DNA of 64,000 nt from Alphaproteobacteria bacterium (GCA_017983635.1 JAGOBA010000011.1:62001-126000), one strand, 5' to 3'. Counted from the first letter of the stretch, positions 44,110 to 53,226 are shown. Made by a program: numbers and translations. Notes: generated from the sequence alone by a model not told the origin.

Positions 44110-44685
44110 ATGGCTCTTTTACCTATTCTTGTTGCTCCGGATCCGCGGTTGAAGCAGGTGTCGCAGCCTGTGGCGGAGGTCACGGACGAGCTGCGCCGGT
44201 TGATGGACGACATGCTCGAGACGATGTACGCGGCGCCCGGGATCGGGCTTGCGGCTATCCAGGTCGGCGTTGCGAAGCGCATTCTTGTAATCGATATCGG
44301 CAAGCCGAAGGCTGAGGCCGATGCCGAAGAGGCTGAGGCGGATGGCGAGAAAGCGAAGGAGAAGGATCCCGATCCGATGTACTTCGTGAATCCGGAAATC
44401 GTCTGGGCGTCGGAAGAGATCGCGGTTTGCGAAGAGGGTTGTCTGTCGGTGCCCGATCTCTATGAGGAGGTCGAGCGGCCGGCGCGCGTGCGGGTGAAAT
44501 ATCTCGACTATCACGGCAAGCCGCAGGAGCTTGCAGCGGAGGGGATGCTCTCCGTTTGTCTGCAGCACGAGATGGATCATTTGGAGGGGGTGCTCTTCAT
44601 CGATCATCTGTCACGGCTGAAGCGCGAGATGATGCTGAAGAAGCTGGCCAAAGCGCGCAAGGGTGCGCGCGAGAGCGTGGGATAG
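44110..44685 (+). CDS. def: Peptide deformylase
   Basis: Removes the formyl group from nascent N-terminal methionine. The 191-residue protein has the three PDF motifs: [18 protein letters not shown] (metal ligand Cys111) and QHEMDHLEG (His153, Glu154, His157). Between residues about 64 and 89 it carries an acidic, Ala/Glu/Lys-rich insertion ([19 protein letters not shown]) that most homologues lack; it would sit on a surface loop. The ATG at 44110 matches homologues. It is followed by a palindromic repeat and then fmt, its usual partner. Confidence 0.95.
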   Translation: MALLPILVAPDPRLKQVSQPVAEVTDELRRLMDDMLETMYAAPGIGLAAIQVGVAKRILVIDIGKPKAEADAEEAEADGEKAKEKDPDPMYFVNPEIVWASEEIAVCEEGCLSVPDLYEEVERPARVRVKYLDYHGKPQELAAEGMLSVCLQHEMDHLEGVLFIDHLSRLKREMMLKKLAKARKGARESVG

Positions 44686-44738
44686 TGTCCCCCTCCGGCG
44701 GCGGTGTTGTGGTTTGCCAAGGTTGCACTGTGCCCAAC

Positions 44739-44881
44739 CTTCCCCCCTTGAGGGGGAAGGTGGATCGCCGCCATAGGCGGCGAGACGGATGGGGGGTGAC
44801 GCGCGTAGCGCGCGCTTCGCGCGGTACCCCCCATCAGTCACGCCCTTCGGGCGTGCCAGCTTCCCCCTCAAGGGGGGAAGC
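44739..44881. repeat. G/C-rich palindromic intergenic repeat, copy 2
   Basis: About 143 bases, the same layout as 846-985: CTTCCCCCCTTGAGGGGGAAG hairpin-type left end (broken by the centre), AAGGTGGATCGCC, GACGGATGGGGGG, GCGCG hairpins, a CCCCCC run, CAGTCACGCC, and CTTCCCCCTCAAGGGGGG at the right. It sits between the co-directional def and fmt genes, so it could influence read-through. Confidence 0.88.
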
Positions 44882-44920
44882 GCTTGGTTCTAAGCTGTTT
44901 CGGTGTCGGATGGTGTCCCC

Positions 44921-45844
44921 ATGACTCGTCTGCGCCTCGCGTTCATGGGAACGCCGCAGTTTGCGGTGCCGGTGCTGGAGGCTGTGGTGGCGCACGGGCA
45001 TGAGGTGGTTTGCGTTTATTCGCAGCCGCCGCGGGCTTCGGGGCGGGGGCATAAGGTGCAGGCTTCGCCGGTACAGGCGGCGGCCGAGCGGCTTGGCGTT
45101 CCGGTGCGCGTGCCGGATTCGTTGAAAGGGGCGGAGGAGCAGGCGGCGTTTGCGGCGCTTTCGCTCGATGCGGCGGTCGTGGTGGCCTACGGGCTGTTGC
45201 TGCCAAAAGCGGTGCTCGTGGCGCCGCGGCTTGGGTGTTTCAATTTGCATGCATCGTTGCTGCCGCGCTGGCGCGGGGCGGCGCCTATCCATCGTGCGAT
45301 CATGGCGGGCGATGCCGAGACCGGCGTCATGGTGATGCGGATGGAAGAGGGGCTCGATACCGGGCCGGTGCTCGCGACCTGGCGGACGGCGATCGACGAG
45401 CAGACGACGACGGGCGTGTTGCAGGAGACGCTGTCGCGGGAAGGCGCGCGGCTGATGGTGGCGGCGCTCGGCGATTTGGCGCGTGGCGCGGCGCATGAGG
45501 TGGTGCAGCCGGCCGAGGGCGTCACCTACGCGAAGAAGATTGTGCCTGAGGAAGCGCGGATCGCGTGGGCGAAGCCGGCGCGCGCGGTGCTGGCCCATGT
45601 GCATGGACTCAATCCGGCCCCGGGGGCTTGGGCGATGCTCGGTGAGACGCGGGTGAAGATTTTGCGCACGCGCGTTGTGGTGGGGCATGGGGTGCCGGGA
45701 ATGGTGATTGGTGGGCCTCTCATTGTTGCTTGTGGCGAGGGGGCGCTGGAGATACTCGAGTTGCAGCGCGCGGGGCGTGGGGTGCAGTCGGCGGCGGAGT
45801 TTTTGCGCGGGTTCCCGGTCGCCTTGGGCACGCGGTTCGTCTGA
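44921..45844 (+). CDS. fmt: Methionyl-tRNA formyltransferase
   Basis: Formylates initiator Met-tRNA from 10-formyl-tetrahydrofolate. The 307-residue protein opens with [18 protein letters not shown], has the folate-binding signature [18 protein letters not shown], and a C-terminal OB-fold tRNA-binding domain ([18 protein letters not shown]). The ATG at 44921 is the conserved start; an in-frame GTG 18 bases upstream is less likely. Its TGA overlaps the truA ATG by one base (TGATG). It follows def in the standard order, separated by a repeat. Confidence 0.95.
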   Translation: MTRLRLAFMGTPQFAVPVLEAVVAHGHEVVCVYSQPPRASGRGHKVQASPVQAAAERLGVPVRVPDSLKGAEEQAAFAALSLDAAVVVAYGLLLPKAVLVAPRLGCFNLHASLLPRWRGAAPIHRAIMAGDAETGVMVMRMEEGLDTGPVLATWRTAIDEQTTTGVLQETLSREGARLMVAALGDLARGAAHEVVQPAEGVTYAKKIVPEEARIAWAKPARAVLAHVHGLNPAPGAWAMLGETRVKILRTRVVVGHGVPGMVIGGPLIVACGEGALEILELQRAGRGVQSAAEFLRGFPVALGTRFV

Positions 45845-46584
45845 TGGCGCGCTGGAAGCTCACGATCGAGTACGACGGCGTTCCGTTCGTCGGCTGGCAG
45901 CGGCAGGAGAACGGGCCCTCCGTGCAGGCTGCGGTCGAGCAGGCGATCTTGAAGCTATCGAGCGAGGTGGTCACGATCATCGCCGCCGGGCGCACGGATG
46001 CGGGGGTGCATGCGCTGGGGCAAGTCGCGCATGCGGACATCGCGAAGGAACTGGCGCCGGACAAGATGCGCGACGCGTTGAACGCGCATCTGCGGCCGCA
46101 TCCGGTGGCGGTGCTGGCGGCGGAGGTTGTGAGCGACGACTTTCATGCGCGGTTCGGGGCGGTGGCGCGGCACTATCTTTATCGAATCGCGAACCGGCGT
46201 GCGCCGTTGACGCTCGACGCCGGCAAAGCGTGGCAGGTGCAGGCGGCCCTCGATGCGGAGGCCATGCATGCGGCGGCGCAGCGGTTGGTCGGGTCGCACG
46301 ACTTCACGACGTTTCGAGCCAGCGAGTGTCAGGCGAAGTCGCCGGTGAAGACGCTCGACAGGCTGGACGTGTCGCGCGTGGGGGAGGAGATCACGGTCCG
46401 CGCGTCGGCGCGCTCGTTCCTGCACCACCAGGTGCGCTCGATGGTGGGGACGCTGAAGCAGGTGGGGACGGGGAAGTGGACGGCGGGCGACGTGGCCGCA
46501 GCGCTGGCGGCGAAGGATCGCGCCGCGTGCGGACCTGTGGCACCGCCGGATGGGCTTTATCTTGTGCGGGTGGATTATCGGTGA
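45844..46584 (+). CDS. truA: tRNA pseudouridine(38-40) synthase TruA
   Basis: Makes pseudouridine at positions 38-40 of the tRNA anticodon arm. The 246-residue protein starts [18 protein letters not shown] and has the catalytic [14 protein letters not shown] with Asp52; [13 protein letters not shown] and [13 protein letters not shown] are also typical. The ATG overlaps the fmt stop by one base. It ends the def-fmt-truA group and is followed by long inverted-repeat element B. Confidence 0.95.
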   Translation: MARWKLTIEYDGVPFVGWQRQENGPSVQAAVEQAILKLSSEVVTIIAAGRTDAGVHALGQVAHADIAKELAPDKMRDALNAHLRPHPVAVLAAEVVSDDFHARFGAVARHYLYRIANRRAPLTLDAGKAWQVQAALDAEAMHAAAQRLVGSHDFTTFRASECQAKSPVKTLDRLDVSRVGEEITVRASARSFLHHQVRSMVGTLKQVGTGKWTAGDVAAALAAKDRAACGPVAPPDGLYLVRVDYR

Positions 46585-46593
46585 GTTCGCAAG

Positions 46594-46770
46594 GGTTCAC
46601 CACGAAGGCGCTCGAAGAAGAACGATTCACACAATGAAACAATGAATCAATGGGAGTGCACCCGCGCGCGCAGCGCGCAACCGAACTCTGATCGGCGCTA
46701 CGCGCCAAAGAACTCGCCCTCATTGTGTCATTGTTTCATTGTGTGAGTCATTCTTCCTTCATCGTGAACC
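46594..46770. repeat. Long inverted-repeat element B
   Basis: A 177-base element between convergent truA and murI. The arms read GGTTCACC...GATTCACACAATGAAACAATGA on the left and the inverse on the right, less perfect than element A. The centre again has two short hairpins (GCGCGCAGCGCGC and GGCGCTACGCGCC). It shares arm and core sequence with elements A and C. Confidence 0.88.
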
Positions 46771-46792
46771 TTCGACTCTCCACCGCGCTGAC

Positions 46793-47608
46793 TTACGGCG
46801 TGAGGTCGATGAGTTCGACTTGAGCGGGTGCGATCGGTTGGCCGAAGAAGAGGCTGCCGACGCGGGCGAAGCGGTCGGGGGCGTCGGTGCCTAGGAAGCT
46901 GGGTGGCTTCGGTAGGGCTTGGCGACGCAGGTTGCGAGCGTCGAGCAGGGTTTCGACTTCGCGGGCGGTGGTGGCGGCGCTGTCGACGAGCGCGACGTTA
47001 TTGCCGACGGCTTTGGCGATTGGGGTGACGAGCACGGGGAAGTGCGTGCAGCCTAGGACCAGCGTGTCCGGGCGCTCCCCACTCGTGAAGATTTCCTTCA
47101 AATATCGCTCGGCGGCGAGTTCGGGGACGGGGCCGTCGGTCCAACCTTCTTCGGCGAGCGAGACGAAGAGCGGGCAGGCGCGTTGCACGATGCGGGCTTC
47201 CGGTTTGAGTGCGTGGATCGCTCTCACGTACGCGCCGCCGCGCACGGTGCCTTCGGTGGCGATGACGGCGATGTTGCCGGACTTGCTGGCCGTGACGGCG
47301 GCGCGGGCGCCGGGCTCGACGACGCCGATGACCGGGATCGGCGCGTAGGCTGCGGTGAGGACGGGGAGGGCGACGGCGGAGGCGGTGTTGCAAGCGACGA
47401 CGATTAGCTTTGGTTGGAAGCGCATCAGCGCGCGGGTTGCTTGTACGGCGTAGCGGGTGACGGTCTCGGCGCTCTTGGTGCCGTAGGGCAGGCGGGCGGT
47501 GTCGCCCAGATAGACGAGTTGTTCGTTCGGCAAATGCTTCGCGATGGCGCTCGCGACGGTCAGGCCGCCGACGCCGGAATCGAAGATCGCGATGGGGGCG
47601 TCGCTCAT
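46793..47608 (-). CDS. murI: Glutamate racemase
   Basis: Supplies D-glutamate for peptidoglycan. The 271-residue protein has IAIFDSGVGGLTVAS (Asp10), the catalytic cysteines in VVACNTASA (Cys73) and LVLGCTHFPVL (Cys188), and LGDTARLPYGTKS. A longer frame exists upstream, but the ATG at 47608 overlaps the stop of the preceding gene (ATGA) and gives the standard length. It is the third gene of the dapE-membrane protein-murI unit, so two peptidoglycan precursor genes share one transcript. Confidence 0.94.
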   Translation of the reverse strand: MSDAPIAIFDSGVGGLTVASAIAKHLPNEQLVYLGDTARLPYGTKSAETVTRYAVQATRALMRFQPKLIVVACNTASAVALPVLTAAYAPIPVIGVVEPGARAAVTASKSGNIAVIATEGTVRGGAYVRAIHALKPEARIVQRACPLFVSLAEEGWTDGPVPELAAERYLKEIFTSGERPDTLVLGCTHFPVLVTPIAKAVGNNVALVDSAATTAREVETLLDARNLRRQALPKPPSFLGTDAPDRFARVGSLFFGQPIAPAQVELIDLTP

Positions 47609-48231
47609 GGGGAGGCCGGCAACCACAGCCCGGCGGCGAAGGAGAGGCCGATCTGGAAATAGAGTTGAAGCACCAGGCCCAGCATCGCGGTGCTGGCCGC
47701 CACGCTCCAGCCGGCGTCGAGCGCGCTTTGGGCGGTGTAGAAGCGGTAGTAGAGCGTGAACATCAATGCCAGCAGGTTCAGATCGATCGCCACGCCGGCG
47801 GAGATAAAGCCCGCTTGGAAGAGCAGAAACGCCGGCATGTTGACCAGATAGATCACAACCGTGCCCCAGTTGTGCGCAATGATCAGGGCGCTGTAGCGCT
47901 GCGCCAGCCCTAGAAAGCGGAGCACGACGATCATCGCGAGCGGGAAGATCATCCACTGGAAGCAGAGCGCCACCGTCGAGAAGGCGGCGTCGCTGTAGCC
48001 GTAGCTTTGGTTCAGCGCTTCCTTGCCGTCCGCGATGCGAGCAGCGTCGGAGATATTGTTGGCGATGATGTCGGTAATGACGTTCATCGGTGCGACGAGC
48101 GGGATCGCCCAGAACGAGCGGAAGAAGCCTTCGACGGTGAGGTCGAACTTGTCCCAGGCGCGATGGTTGCGCGTGACGAGGTCGAAGGCCGCGTCCAGCG
48201 AGCGGCCGACATAGGCGAAGGTCACGCTCAC
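47605..48231 (-). CDS. Conserved-context multi-pass membrane protein
   Basis: A 208-residue protein with about five membrane helices (for example [27 protein letters not shown] and [22 protein letters not shown] as partial segments), and an amphipathic N-terminus. I do not recognise a family motif. It is coupled at both ends: the GTG start overlaps the dapE TGA (GTGA) and its TGA overlaps the murI ATG (ATGA). This tight placement between two peptidoglycan-precursor genes suggests an envelope function, but that is context only. The large frame upstream of the GTG is a shadow of dapE. Confidence 0.72.
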   Translation of the reverse strand: MSVTFAYVGRSLDAAFDLVTRNHRAWDKFDLTVEGFFRSFWAIPLVAPMNVITDIIANNISDAARIADGKEALNQSYGYSDAAFSTVALCFQWMIFPLAMIVVLRFLGLAQRYSALIIAHNWGTVVIYLVNMPAFLLFQAGFISAGVAIDLNLLALMFTLYYRFYTAQSALDAGWSVAASTAMLGLVLQLYFQIGLSFAAGLWLPASP

Positions 48232-49409
48232 GCAGCGCCTTTCTCGAAGTACGCGGTCAAGATCGCTTCGTAGATTTTGGTCAGGCGTTCGAGGTCGTCG
48301 AGGCTCACGCGTTCGTCGGTCTTGTGCATGGTCGTGCCGGCGAGGCCGATCTCGGCGACGGGGCAGTGCTTGTGAATGAAGCGCGCGTCCGAAGTGCCGC
48401 CGGTGGTCGAGAACTGCGGCTTGTCGCCGGTCACGCCGGTGACGGCGCTCGCCAGGAGTGCGGTGAACGCGCCTTGCTTGGTCAGGAACGGATGCGCGCC
48501 ACGGGTGAACTTGATCTCGTAGTCCAAACCGAATGGTTTCAATGCGGTGTCGCATTCGCCGGCAATCCAGGCTTCGAGGCCTTCGGCGCTTTGCTCGGTG
48601 TTGAAGCGGGTGTTGAACGTCGCGCGCGCTTCGCCGGGGATCACGTTCGTCGCCGGATTGCCGACATCGACGGTCGTGACTTCGAGGTTCGAGCGCTGGA
48701 ATTCCGCATTGCCGTCGTCGAGTTGGCGCGCGGTCAAGCGCTGCAGCACGGCGACGAGGCCTGGGATTGGGTTCTTCGCGCGGTCGGGATAGCCGACGTG
48801 GCCTTGCATGCCTTTGACGCGAAGGTTGCCGGTCAGGCTGCCGCGGCGGCCGATCTTGATCGTGTCGCCGGCCGCGAAGTCCGCCGTCGGTTCGCCGACG
48901 ATGCAGTGATCCATGCGCTCGCCGTTCGCCTGCATCCACTCGAGCACGCGCACGGTGCCGTCGACGGCGGGGCCTTCTTCGTCGCCCGTGATGAGCAGGC
49001 TGATGGAGCCGCGGTTGCGGTGGCGTTCGCCCAGCCTCGCCACGGCGGCGACAAAAGCCGCGATCGCGCTTTTCATGTCCGCGGCGCCGCGGCCGAACAG
49101 CGTGCCGCCTTCGACCGTTGCCGCAAACGGATCGAAGCGCCAGGCGCTGGTGTCGCCGGGGGGAACGACGTCGGTGTGGCCGGCAAAGCCGAAGTTCGGG
49201 CCTGCGGTGCCGAGGCGCGCGTAGAGGTTTTCGATGCGCGGGCCGCCGCTGTCGAAGGCGAGGCGCGTGCACTTGAAGCCAAGTGCACTCACAGCGCGCT
49301 CGAGCGCGCCCAGTGCGCCGCCATCGTCGGGCGTGACGCTACGGCAGCGGATGAGGTCCCTCGCCAACGGCAGCGGGTCGGCAAAGCGCGAGCGCTCTTG
49401 TGTTTCCAT
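48228..49409 (-). CDS. dapE: Succinyl-diaminopimelate desuccinylase
   Basis: Cleaves N-succinyl-LL-DAP in lysine and peptidoglycan biosynthesis. The 393-residue M20 dizinc peptidase has the metal motif [12 protein letters not shown], then [17 protein letters not shown], the catalytic Glu pair in [12 protein letters not shown], and [19 protein letters not shown] near the C-terminus. dapD, the enzyme that attaches the succinyl group, is at 56266-57096, so both steps of the succinylase branch are in the window. It is first in the operon with the membrane protein and murI. Confidence 0.94.
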   Translation of the reverse strand: METQERSRFADPLPLARDLIRCRSVTPDDGGALGALERAVSALGFKCTRLAFDSGGPRIENLYARLGTAGPNFGFAGHTDVVPPGDTSAWRFDPFAATVEGGTLFGRGAADMKSAIAAFVAAVARLGERHRNRGSISLLITGDEEGPAVDGTVRVLEWMQANGERMDHCIVGEPTADFAAGDTIKIGRRGSLTGNLRVKGMQGHVGYPDRAKNPIPGLVAVLQRLTARQLDDGNAEFQRSNLEVTTVDVGNPATNVIPGEARATFNTRFNTEQSAEGLEAWIAGECDTALKPFGLDYEIKFTRGAHPFLTKQGAFTALLASAVTGVTGDKPQFSTTGGTSDARFIHKHCPVAEIGLAGTTMHKTDERVSLDDLERLTKIYEAILTAYFEKGAA

Positions 49410-49475
49410 GGGCGCGATTTAGAACCGGCGGTGATAGCGGGTCAACGAACATGACCCGGTTAACGGCGAGGAACC

Positions 49476-50345
49476 ATGGGACGGCTCAGCGGTAAAGTTG
49501 CGGTGATCACAGGCGGCGCCTCCGGCATCGGGCGCGGCACGGTTGAACTGTTCGTGAGGGAAGGCGCCAAGGTCGTCGCTGCCGACATCCAAGACGACAA
49601 GGGCGCGCGGCTGGAGGAGGAGCTGGGCGCGGCGGTGCGCTATGTCCGCTGCGACGTGATGCGCGAGGCGGATGTGAAGGGCGCGATCGATCTGGCGGTG
49701 AAGTCGTTCGGGCGGCTCGATTGCCTGTTCAACAATGCCGGGTCGCCGGGGCCGCTCGAAAACGCGGAGACCGTGACGGCGGCGGGCTTTGATTCGGTCA
49801 TGCACCTGCACGTGCTCTCCGCGATGTTCGGGATGAAGTACGCGACGCCGATCATGCGGGCGCAGGGCGGCGGGTCGATCATCTCGACCGCGTCGATCGC
49901 AGGGCTGCAGAACGGGTTCGGGCCTTTGCTCTATTCAGTGGCGAAGGCTGCGATCGTGCACATGACGACGGTCGCGGCGGCGCAGCTGGGGCCAATGAAC
50001 ATCCGGGTGAACTGCATCTGCCCCGGGCTCATTGCGACGCCGATCTTTGCGAAGGGGATTGGGCTGGCGACGCAAGTGGCGGATCAAACGGTGACCGCCG
50101 TGAGCTCGGTCATGAGCAAGTCGCAGCCGATTCCGTCTGCTGGTCTGCCGGCGGATATCGCCGAGGCGGCGCTTTATCTCGCGTCGGATGGATCGCGCTT
50201 CGTCAACGGGCATGCGCTGGTCGTCGACGGTGGGATCACGGTTGGGCCGACGGGCGAAGCGCAGGCGAACGTCTACGCGCCCTTGGTTCAAGCGATGGGG
50301 ATCGATCCTGTGGCGCTGCAACAGATGATGGGACCGCAATCATGA
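49476..50345 (+). CDS. Short-chain dehydrogenase/reductase (SDR)
   Basis: A 289-residue classical SDR. The NAD(P) site is VAVITGGASGIGRGT, an acidic residue after the second strand (VVAADIQD) points to NAD+, and the active site has the Ser in ISTASIAG and Tyr153/Lys157 in YSVAK. The C-terminal extension of about 30 residues is longer than usual. The substrate is unknown. It overlaps the next gene, an ABM-domain protein, by ATGA, so the two probably act in one catabolic or detoxification step. Confidence 0.9.
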   Translation: MGRLSGKVAVITGGASGIGRGTVELFVREGAKVVAADIQDDKGARLEEELGAAVRYVRCDVMREADVKGAIDLAVKSFGRLDCLFNNAGSPGPLENAETVTAAGFDSVMHLHVLSAMFGMKYATPIMRAQGGGSIISTASIAGLQNGFGPLLYSVAKAAIVHMTTVAAAQLGPMNIRVNCICPGLIATPIFAKGIGLATQVADQTVTAVSSVMSKSQPIPSAGLPADIAEAALYLASDGSRFVNGHALVVDGGITVGPTGEAQANVYAPLVQAMGIDPVALQQMMGPQS

Positions 50346-50641
50346 TTATCGTTGCGGGAACCGTGCGGATCGATCCTACAAAGCTCGTCGCGGCGCGGGA
50401 GATCATGGATCGCATGATCAAGGCCTCACGGGCGGAGGACGGGTGCCTCGACTATTCGTACTCGGTCGATGTGCTGGACCCCAGCGTCGTGCACGTGTTC
50501 GAAGCGTGGCGCGATCGCGAAACGCTGCAGCTTCACTTCAAGATGCCGCACTTGGCCGAGTGGCGCGCGGCGTGGCCGTCATTCGGAATTTCGGACCGGA
50601 AGCTGCACATGTACGAGGTGAGTGGAACGTCGCCGCTGTAA
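50342..50641 (+). CDS. Antibiotic biosynthesis monooxygenase (ABM) domain protein
   Basis: A 99-residue dimeric alpha/beta-barrel protein of the ABM/YgiN family: MIIVAGTVRIDPTKLVAAREIM, RAEDGCLDYSYSVD and HVFEAWRDRETLQLHFK are typical. Members act on quinones or polyketide-like substrates or have no known substrate. It is coupled to the SDR gene by ATGA; a paired quinone or ring-oxidation role is plausible, not shown. Inverted-repeat element C follows. Confidence 0.88.
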   Translation: MIIVAGTVRIDPTKLVAAREIMDRMIKASRAEDGCLDYSYSVDVLDPSVVHVFEAWRDRETLQLHFKMPHLAEWRAAWPSFGISDRKLHMYEVSGTSPL

Positions 50642-50655
50642 GGAAGGAAGAAGAA

Positions 50656-50829
50656 GGTTCACCACAAAGCCACCAAGGTCACAAAGAAGGAAGAATGACT
50701 CACACAATGACACAATGGGACAATGAGTGTTCTCCCCGGCGCGAAGCGCCATTTGGATTCCGACTGCGCGCTAACGCGCGCGATGTGCCAACCATTGTTT
50801 CATTGTGTGAGTCATTTTTCTTCTTTCAC
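50656..50829. repeat. Long inverted-repeat element C
   Basis: About 174 bases between the convergent ABM and CinA genes. The left arm is GGTTCACCACAAAGCCACCA... GACTCACACAATGACACAATGG and the right arm is the inverse of ATGACTCACACAATGAAACA plus a shortened outer part. The centre has GGCGCGAAGCGCC and GCGCGCTAACGCGCGC hairpins. The right end includes the CinA stop codon, so the element abuts or has remodelled the gene's 3' end. Confidence 0.87.
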
Positions 50830-51311
50830 GTCTCCAGCGCCGCGACGAGGTCGGCGAGGGCGGCTTCGGCGAAGAGGTACATGTTTTCGACGCGATCGGT
50901 GATGCCGGTGCGCAGGGTGCGGGTGCTGGTGAGGGGACCCGCGACGGCGAGGCAGGTGTGGCCTGCGGGGTCGCCGTAGCCGTTGCCCGTCGGGCCCGCG
51001 GCGCCGGTTTCGGCCAGGCCCCATTCGACGCGATGTTTGGCACGGATCGTCTCCGCCAGGAACGCGGCGTAGGGTTCGCTGGAGGAGCGCATGTTGCCCA
51101 GGCTCTCGCGTTCGAGATTGAGCAGGCCTTTGAAGGCGCGCGCGGAATAGATCACGCCGCCGCCGGCGTAGTAGGCGGAGGCGCCGGCTTGCGCGAGGAG
51201 TGCGGCCGAGATCAGTCCACCGGTGGAGGATTCGGCAACGGCGATGCGCTCGCCGCGTTGTTTCAGCAGAGCTGCAGCGCGGACGCCCATGTCGGCGAGA
51301 TTGCGGGTCAT
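50826..51311 (-). CDS. CinA-family nicotinamide-nucleotide amidohydrolase (PncC-type)
   Basis: A 161-residue stand-alone CinA C-terminal domain. PncC-type enzymes turn NMN into nicotinate mononucleotide in NAD recycling. Motifs seen are RIAVAESSTGGLISAALLAQ, YYAGGGVIYSARAF (the family usually has GG(V/I)V.Y) and ETGAAGPTGNGYGDPAGHT. The gene is monocistronic; its 3' end lies in repeat element C and its upstream region holds element D. Confidence 0.87.
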   Translation of the reverse strand: MTRNLADMGVRAAALLKQRGERIAVAESSTGGLISAALLAQAGASAYYAGGGVIYSARAFKGLLNLERESLGNMRSSSEPYAAFLAETIRAKHRVEWGLAETGAAGPTGNGYGDPAGHTCLAVAGPLTSTRTLRTGITDRVENMYLFAEAALADLVAALET

Positions 51312-51364
51312 GGTTTGGTTCTCGTTCTCTTGGACTGAATGACGGTGTCGCCGACATTAGAGAT

Positions 51365-51484
51365 GAAACGCCAAGAACGCCAAGAGGCTCATGCTACCCG
51401 CGCGCGATAGCGCGCTTTCATGCCTGGATGACAGGCGCTTCGCGCCAAGAATTTACATGGGCATCTTGGCGTTCTTGGCGTTTC
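51365..51484. repeat. Inverted-repeat element D with different arms
   Basis: 120 bases with perfect 21-base arms (GAAACGCCAAGAACGCCAAG plus A on the left, exact inverse on the right at 51464-51484), containing the tandem unit CGCCAAGAA. The centre has CGCGCGATAGCGCG and GGCGCTTCGCGCC hairpins, the same design as elements A-C, whose arms differ. It lies between the divergent cinA-type and small hypothetical genes. Confidence 0.88.
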
Positions 51485-51550
51485 GATCTACTTTCTTTTT
51501 TGCGGGATATGTAAACCGTGAGTTTGCGGAGGCGGGTAGATTCCAAGCTT

Positions 51551-51799
51551 ATGAGTTCGGAGACAGAGACAATCCACATAGCGCTGCTCGACGAGTCGTG
51601 TTGGCGTCCCACGCAAGGGGTTCCGTTGGGGAATGACCGTTTCCGCGTGTTGCCGACTCCGGACGACGACGTCACCGATGAGAAGTGGGAGTTCCTTCCG
51701 GGGAGTATTGTCGACTGTGTCCCGAGAGAGTCGCACGGACAGAAGTTCCTCGCAGCGGTGTCGCTTGTGCAACCGCCACCGCGGCGCAAGAAAGGATAG
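51551..51799 (+). CDS. Small hypothetical protein
   Basis: An 82-residue soluble acidic protein (TIHIALLDESCWRPTQG; FRVLPTPDDDVTDEKWEFLP; GSIVDCVPRESH). No membrane segment or signal. An alternative GTG start at 51518 would add 11 residues. It ends two bases before the start of the PNPOx-like gene, so the two are probably co-transcribed. I do not recognise the family; the pattern with a basic PPPRRKKG tail is not diagnostic. Confidence 0.65.
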   Translation: MSSETETIHIALLDESCWRPTQGVPLGNDRFRVLPTPDDDVTDEKWEFLPGSIVDCVPRESHGQKFLAAVSLVQPPPRRKKG

Positions 51800-51801
51800 C
51801 T

Positions 51802-52362
51802 ATGGCCAAAGTCTACGATCAGATCGACGAGAAGCTTGCTGCGTTTATCGGTAAGCAGAAGATGTTCTTCGTGGCGACGGCGCCGTTGTCGGGTGAGGGG
51901 CATGTGAATGTCAGCCCGAAGGGGTATGACGCGTTCAAGATCATCTCGCCCAAGCGTGTGGCCTATCTCGATCTCGGCGGGTCGGGGATCGAGACGGTGG
52001 CGCATGTGCGCGAGAACGGGCGGATCACGATCATGTTCTGCGCGTTCGAGGGGCCGGCATTGATCCTTCGGCTTTATGGCAAGGCCACGGTGCTGCAATT
52101 CGATGCGCCCGGGTTTGAGGCGGAGCTCAAGACGTTTCCGGTCGAACTGAGCAAGGCGCGCAATATCGTCTATGTCGATGTCGAGCGTATTGCCGACAGC
52201 TGCGGCTGGGGCGTGCCGTTCTACGAATTCAAGTCGGAGCGCGATCAGTTGATGCGCGCCATCGATCACCGCACGAGAGACGAATGGGCCGAGCGGCGCT
52301 ACACAGCGAACGCGGAGAGCATCGACGGGCTCGCCGGATTGGTCAGGGCGGCGAAGGGTTAG
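51802..52362 (+). CDS. Pyridoxamine 5'-phosphate oxidase-like FMN-binding protein
   Basis: A 186-residue split-barrel protein of the PNPOx-like family: KLAAFIGKQKMFFVATAPLS, GHVNVSPKGYDAFKI, VAYLDLGGSGIETVAHV and GRITIMFCAFEGPALILRLYG match flavin-binding relatives annotated as pyridoxamine 5'-phosphate oxidase family. The true substrate is unknown; related proteins reduce or oxidise small molecules with FMN or F420. AAAGGA precedes the ATG at 51802. It is convergent with the MBL hydrolase gene, three bases apart. Confidence 0.88.
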   Translation: MAKVYDQIDEKLAAFIGKQKMFFVATAPLSGEGHVNVSPKGYDAFKIISPKRVAYLDLGGSGIETVAHVRENGRITIMFCAFEGPALILRLYGKATVLQFDAPGFEAELKTFPVELSKARNIVYVDVERIADSCGWGVPFYEFKSERDQLMRAIDHRTRDEWAERRYTANAESIDGLAGLVRAAKG

Positions 52363-52365
52363 CGC

Positions 52366-53226
52366 TTAGATCCGGTCCAGCGGGATCTTGAGGTAGCGGG
52401 TGCCGTTCGACTCCGCTGGGGGTAGGTCGCCGGCGCGGATGTTCACCTGGATCGAGGGCAGGATCAGCACCGGCATCGCAAGCGTCTTGTCGCGCGTGGT
52501 GCGCATGGCGACGAAGACGTCTTCGCTGACGGCGTCGTTGATGTGGACGTTCTTGGCGCGCTGCTCGGCGACGGTGGTTTGCCAGGCGTAGGAATCGCGG
52601 CCGGGCGCTTTATAGTCGTGGCACATGAAAAGGCGCGTCTCCGGCGGAAACGAAAGGATCTTCTTGATCGAACGATAGAGCGTGCGAGCGTCGCCGCCGG
52701 GAAAGTCCGTGCGGGCGGTGCCGTTGTCCGGCATGAACAGCGTGTCGCCGACGAAAACCGCATCGGCGATCTTGTACGTGATGCAGGCCGGGGTGTGGCC
52801 GGGTGTAAACAGCACCTCGATCGATAGGTTCCCCAAGGCAAGCTTGTCGCCGTCTTTTGCCAGGCGGTCGAACTCGCGGCCGTCGACGGACGTTTCGCTT
52901 TGGTTGAAGATCGGGGCGAAGGTCTTCTGCACGGTGGTGATGTGTTCGCTGATCGCAATTTTTGCGCCGGTCTTGCCGCGCAGGTAGGCGCCGGCCGACA
53001 GATGGTCTGCGTGTGCGTGGGTTTCGAGGATCCACGCGATCGAGATACCGCCCTGTTCAGCCGCAGCTAAGACTGCGTCTGCGGAGCGGGTGGAGGTGCG
53101 GCCCGACTTTGGGTCGTAGTCGAGCACCGGGTCGATCACGGCGCCGATGCGCGTGGCGGGATCGGACACCAGATAGGTAACGGTGAAGGTCGCCTCGTCG
53201 AAAAAGGCACGGATCTGCGGTTGCAT
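52366..53226 (-). CDS. MBL-fold hydrolase, Blh/ETHE1-like persulfide dioxygenase type
   Basis: A 286-residue metallo-beta-lactamase-fold protein. The metal motif THAHADH covers His70, His72, Asp74 and His75; further ligands are in TPGHTPACIT and FVGDTLF and the late FMCHDYK. It is close to ETHE1/Blh proteins that oxidise glutathione persulfide to sulfite in sulfide detoxification. It is divergent from an ArsR/BigR-type repressor and a TauE sulfite exporter, the classical bigR-blh arrangement. The palindrome at 53248 probably controls it. Confidence 0.9.
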   Translation of the reverse strand: MQPQIRAFFDEATFTVTYLVSDPATRIGAVIDPVLDYDPKSGRTSTRSADAVLAAAEQGGISIAWILETHAHADHLSAGAYLRGKTGAKIAISEHITTVQKTFAPIFNQSETSVDGREFDRLAKDGDKLALGNLSIEVLFTPGHTPACITYKIADAVFVGDTLFMPDNGTARTDFPGGDARTLYRSIKKILSFPPETRLFMCHDYKAPGRDSYAWQTTVAEQRAKNVHINDAVSEDVFVAMRTTRDKTLAMPVLILPSIQVNIRAGDLPPAESNGTRYLKIPLDRI

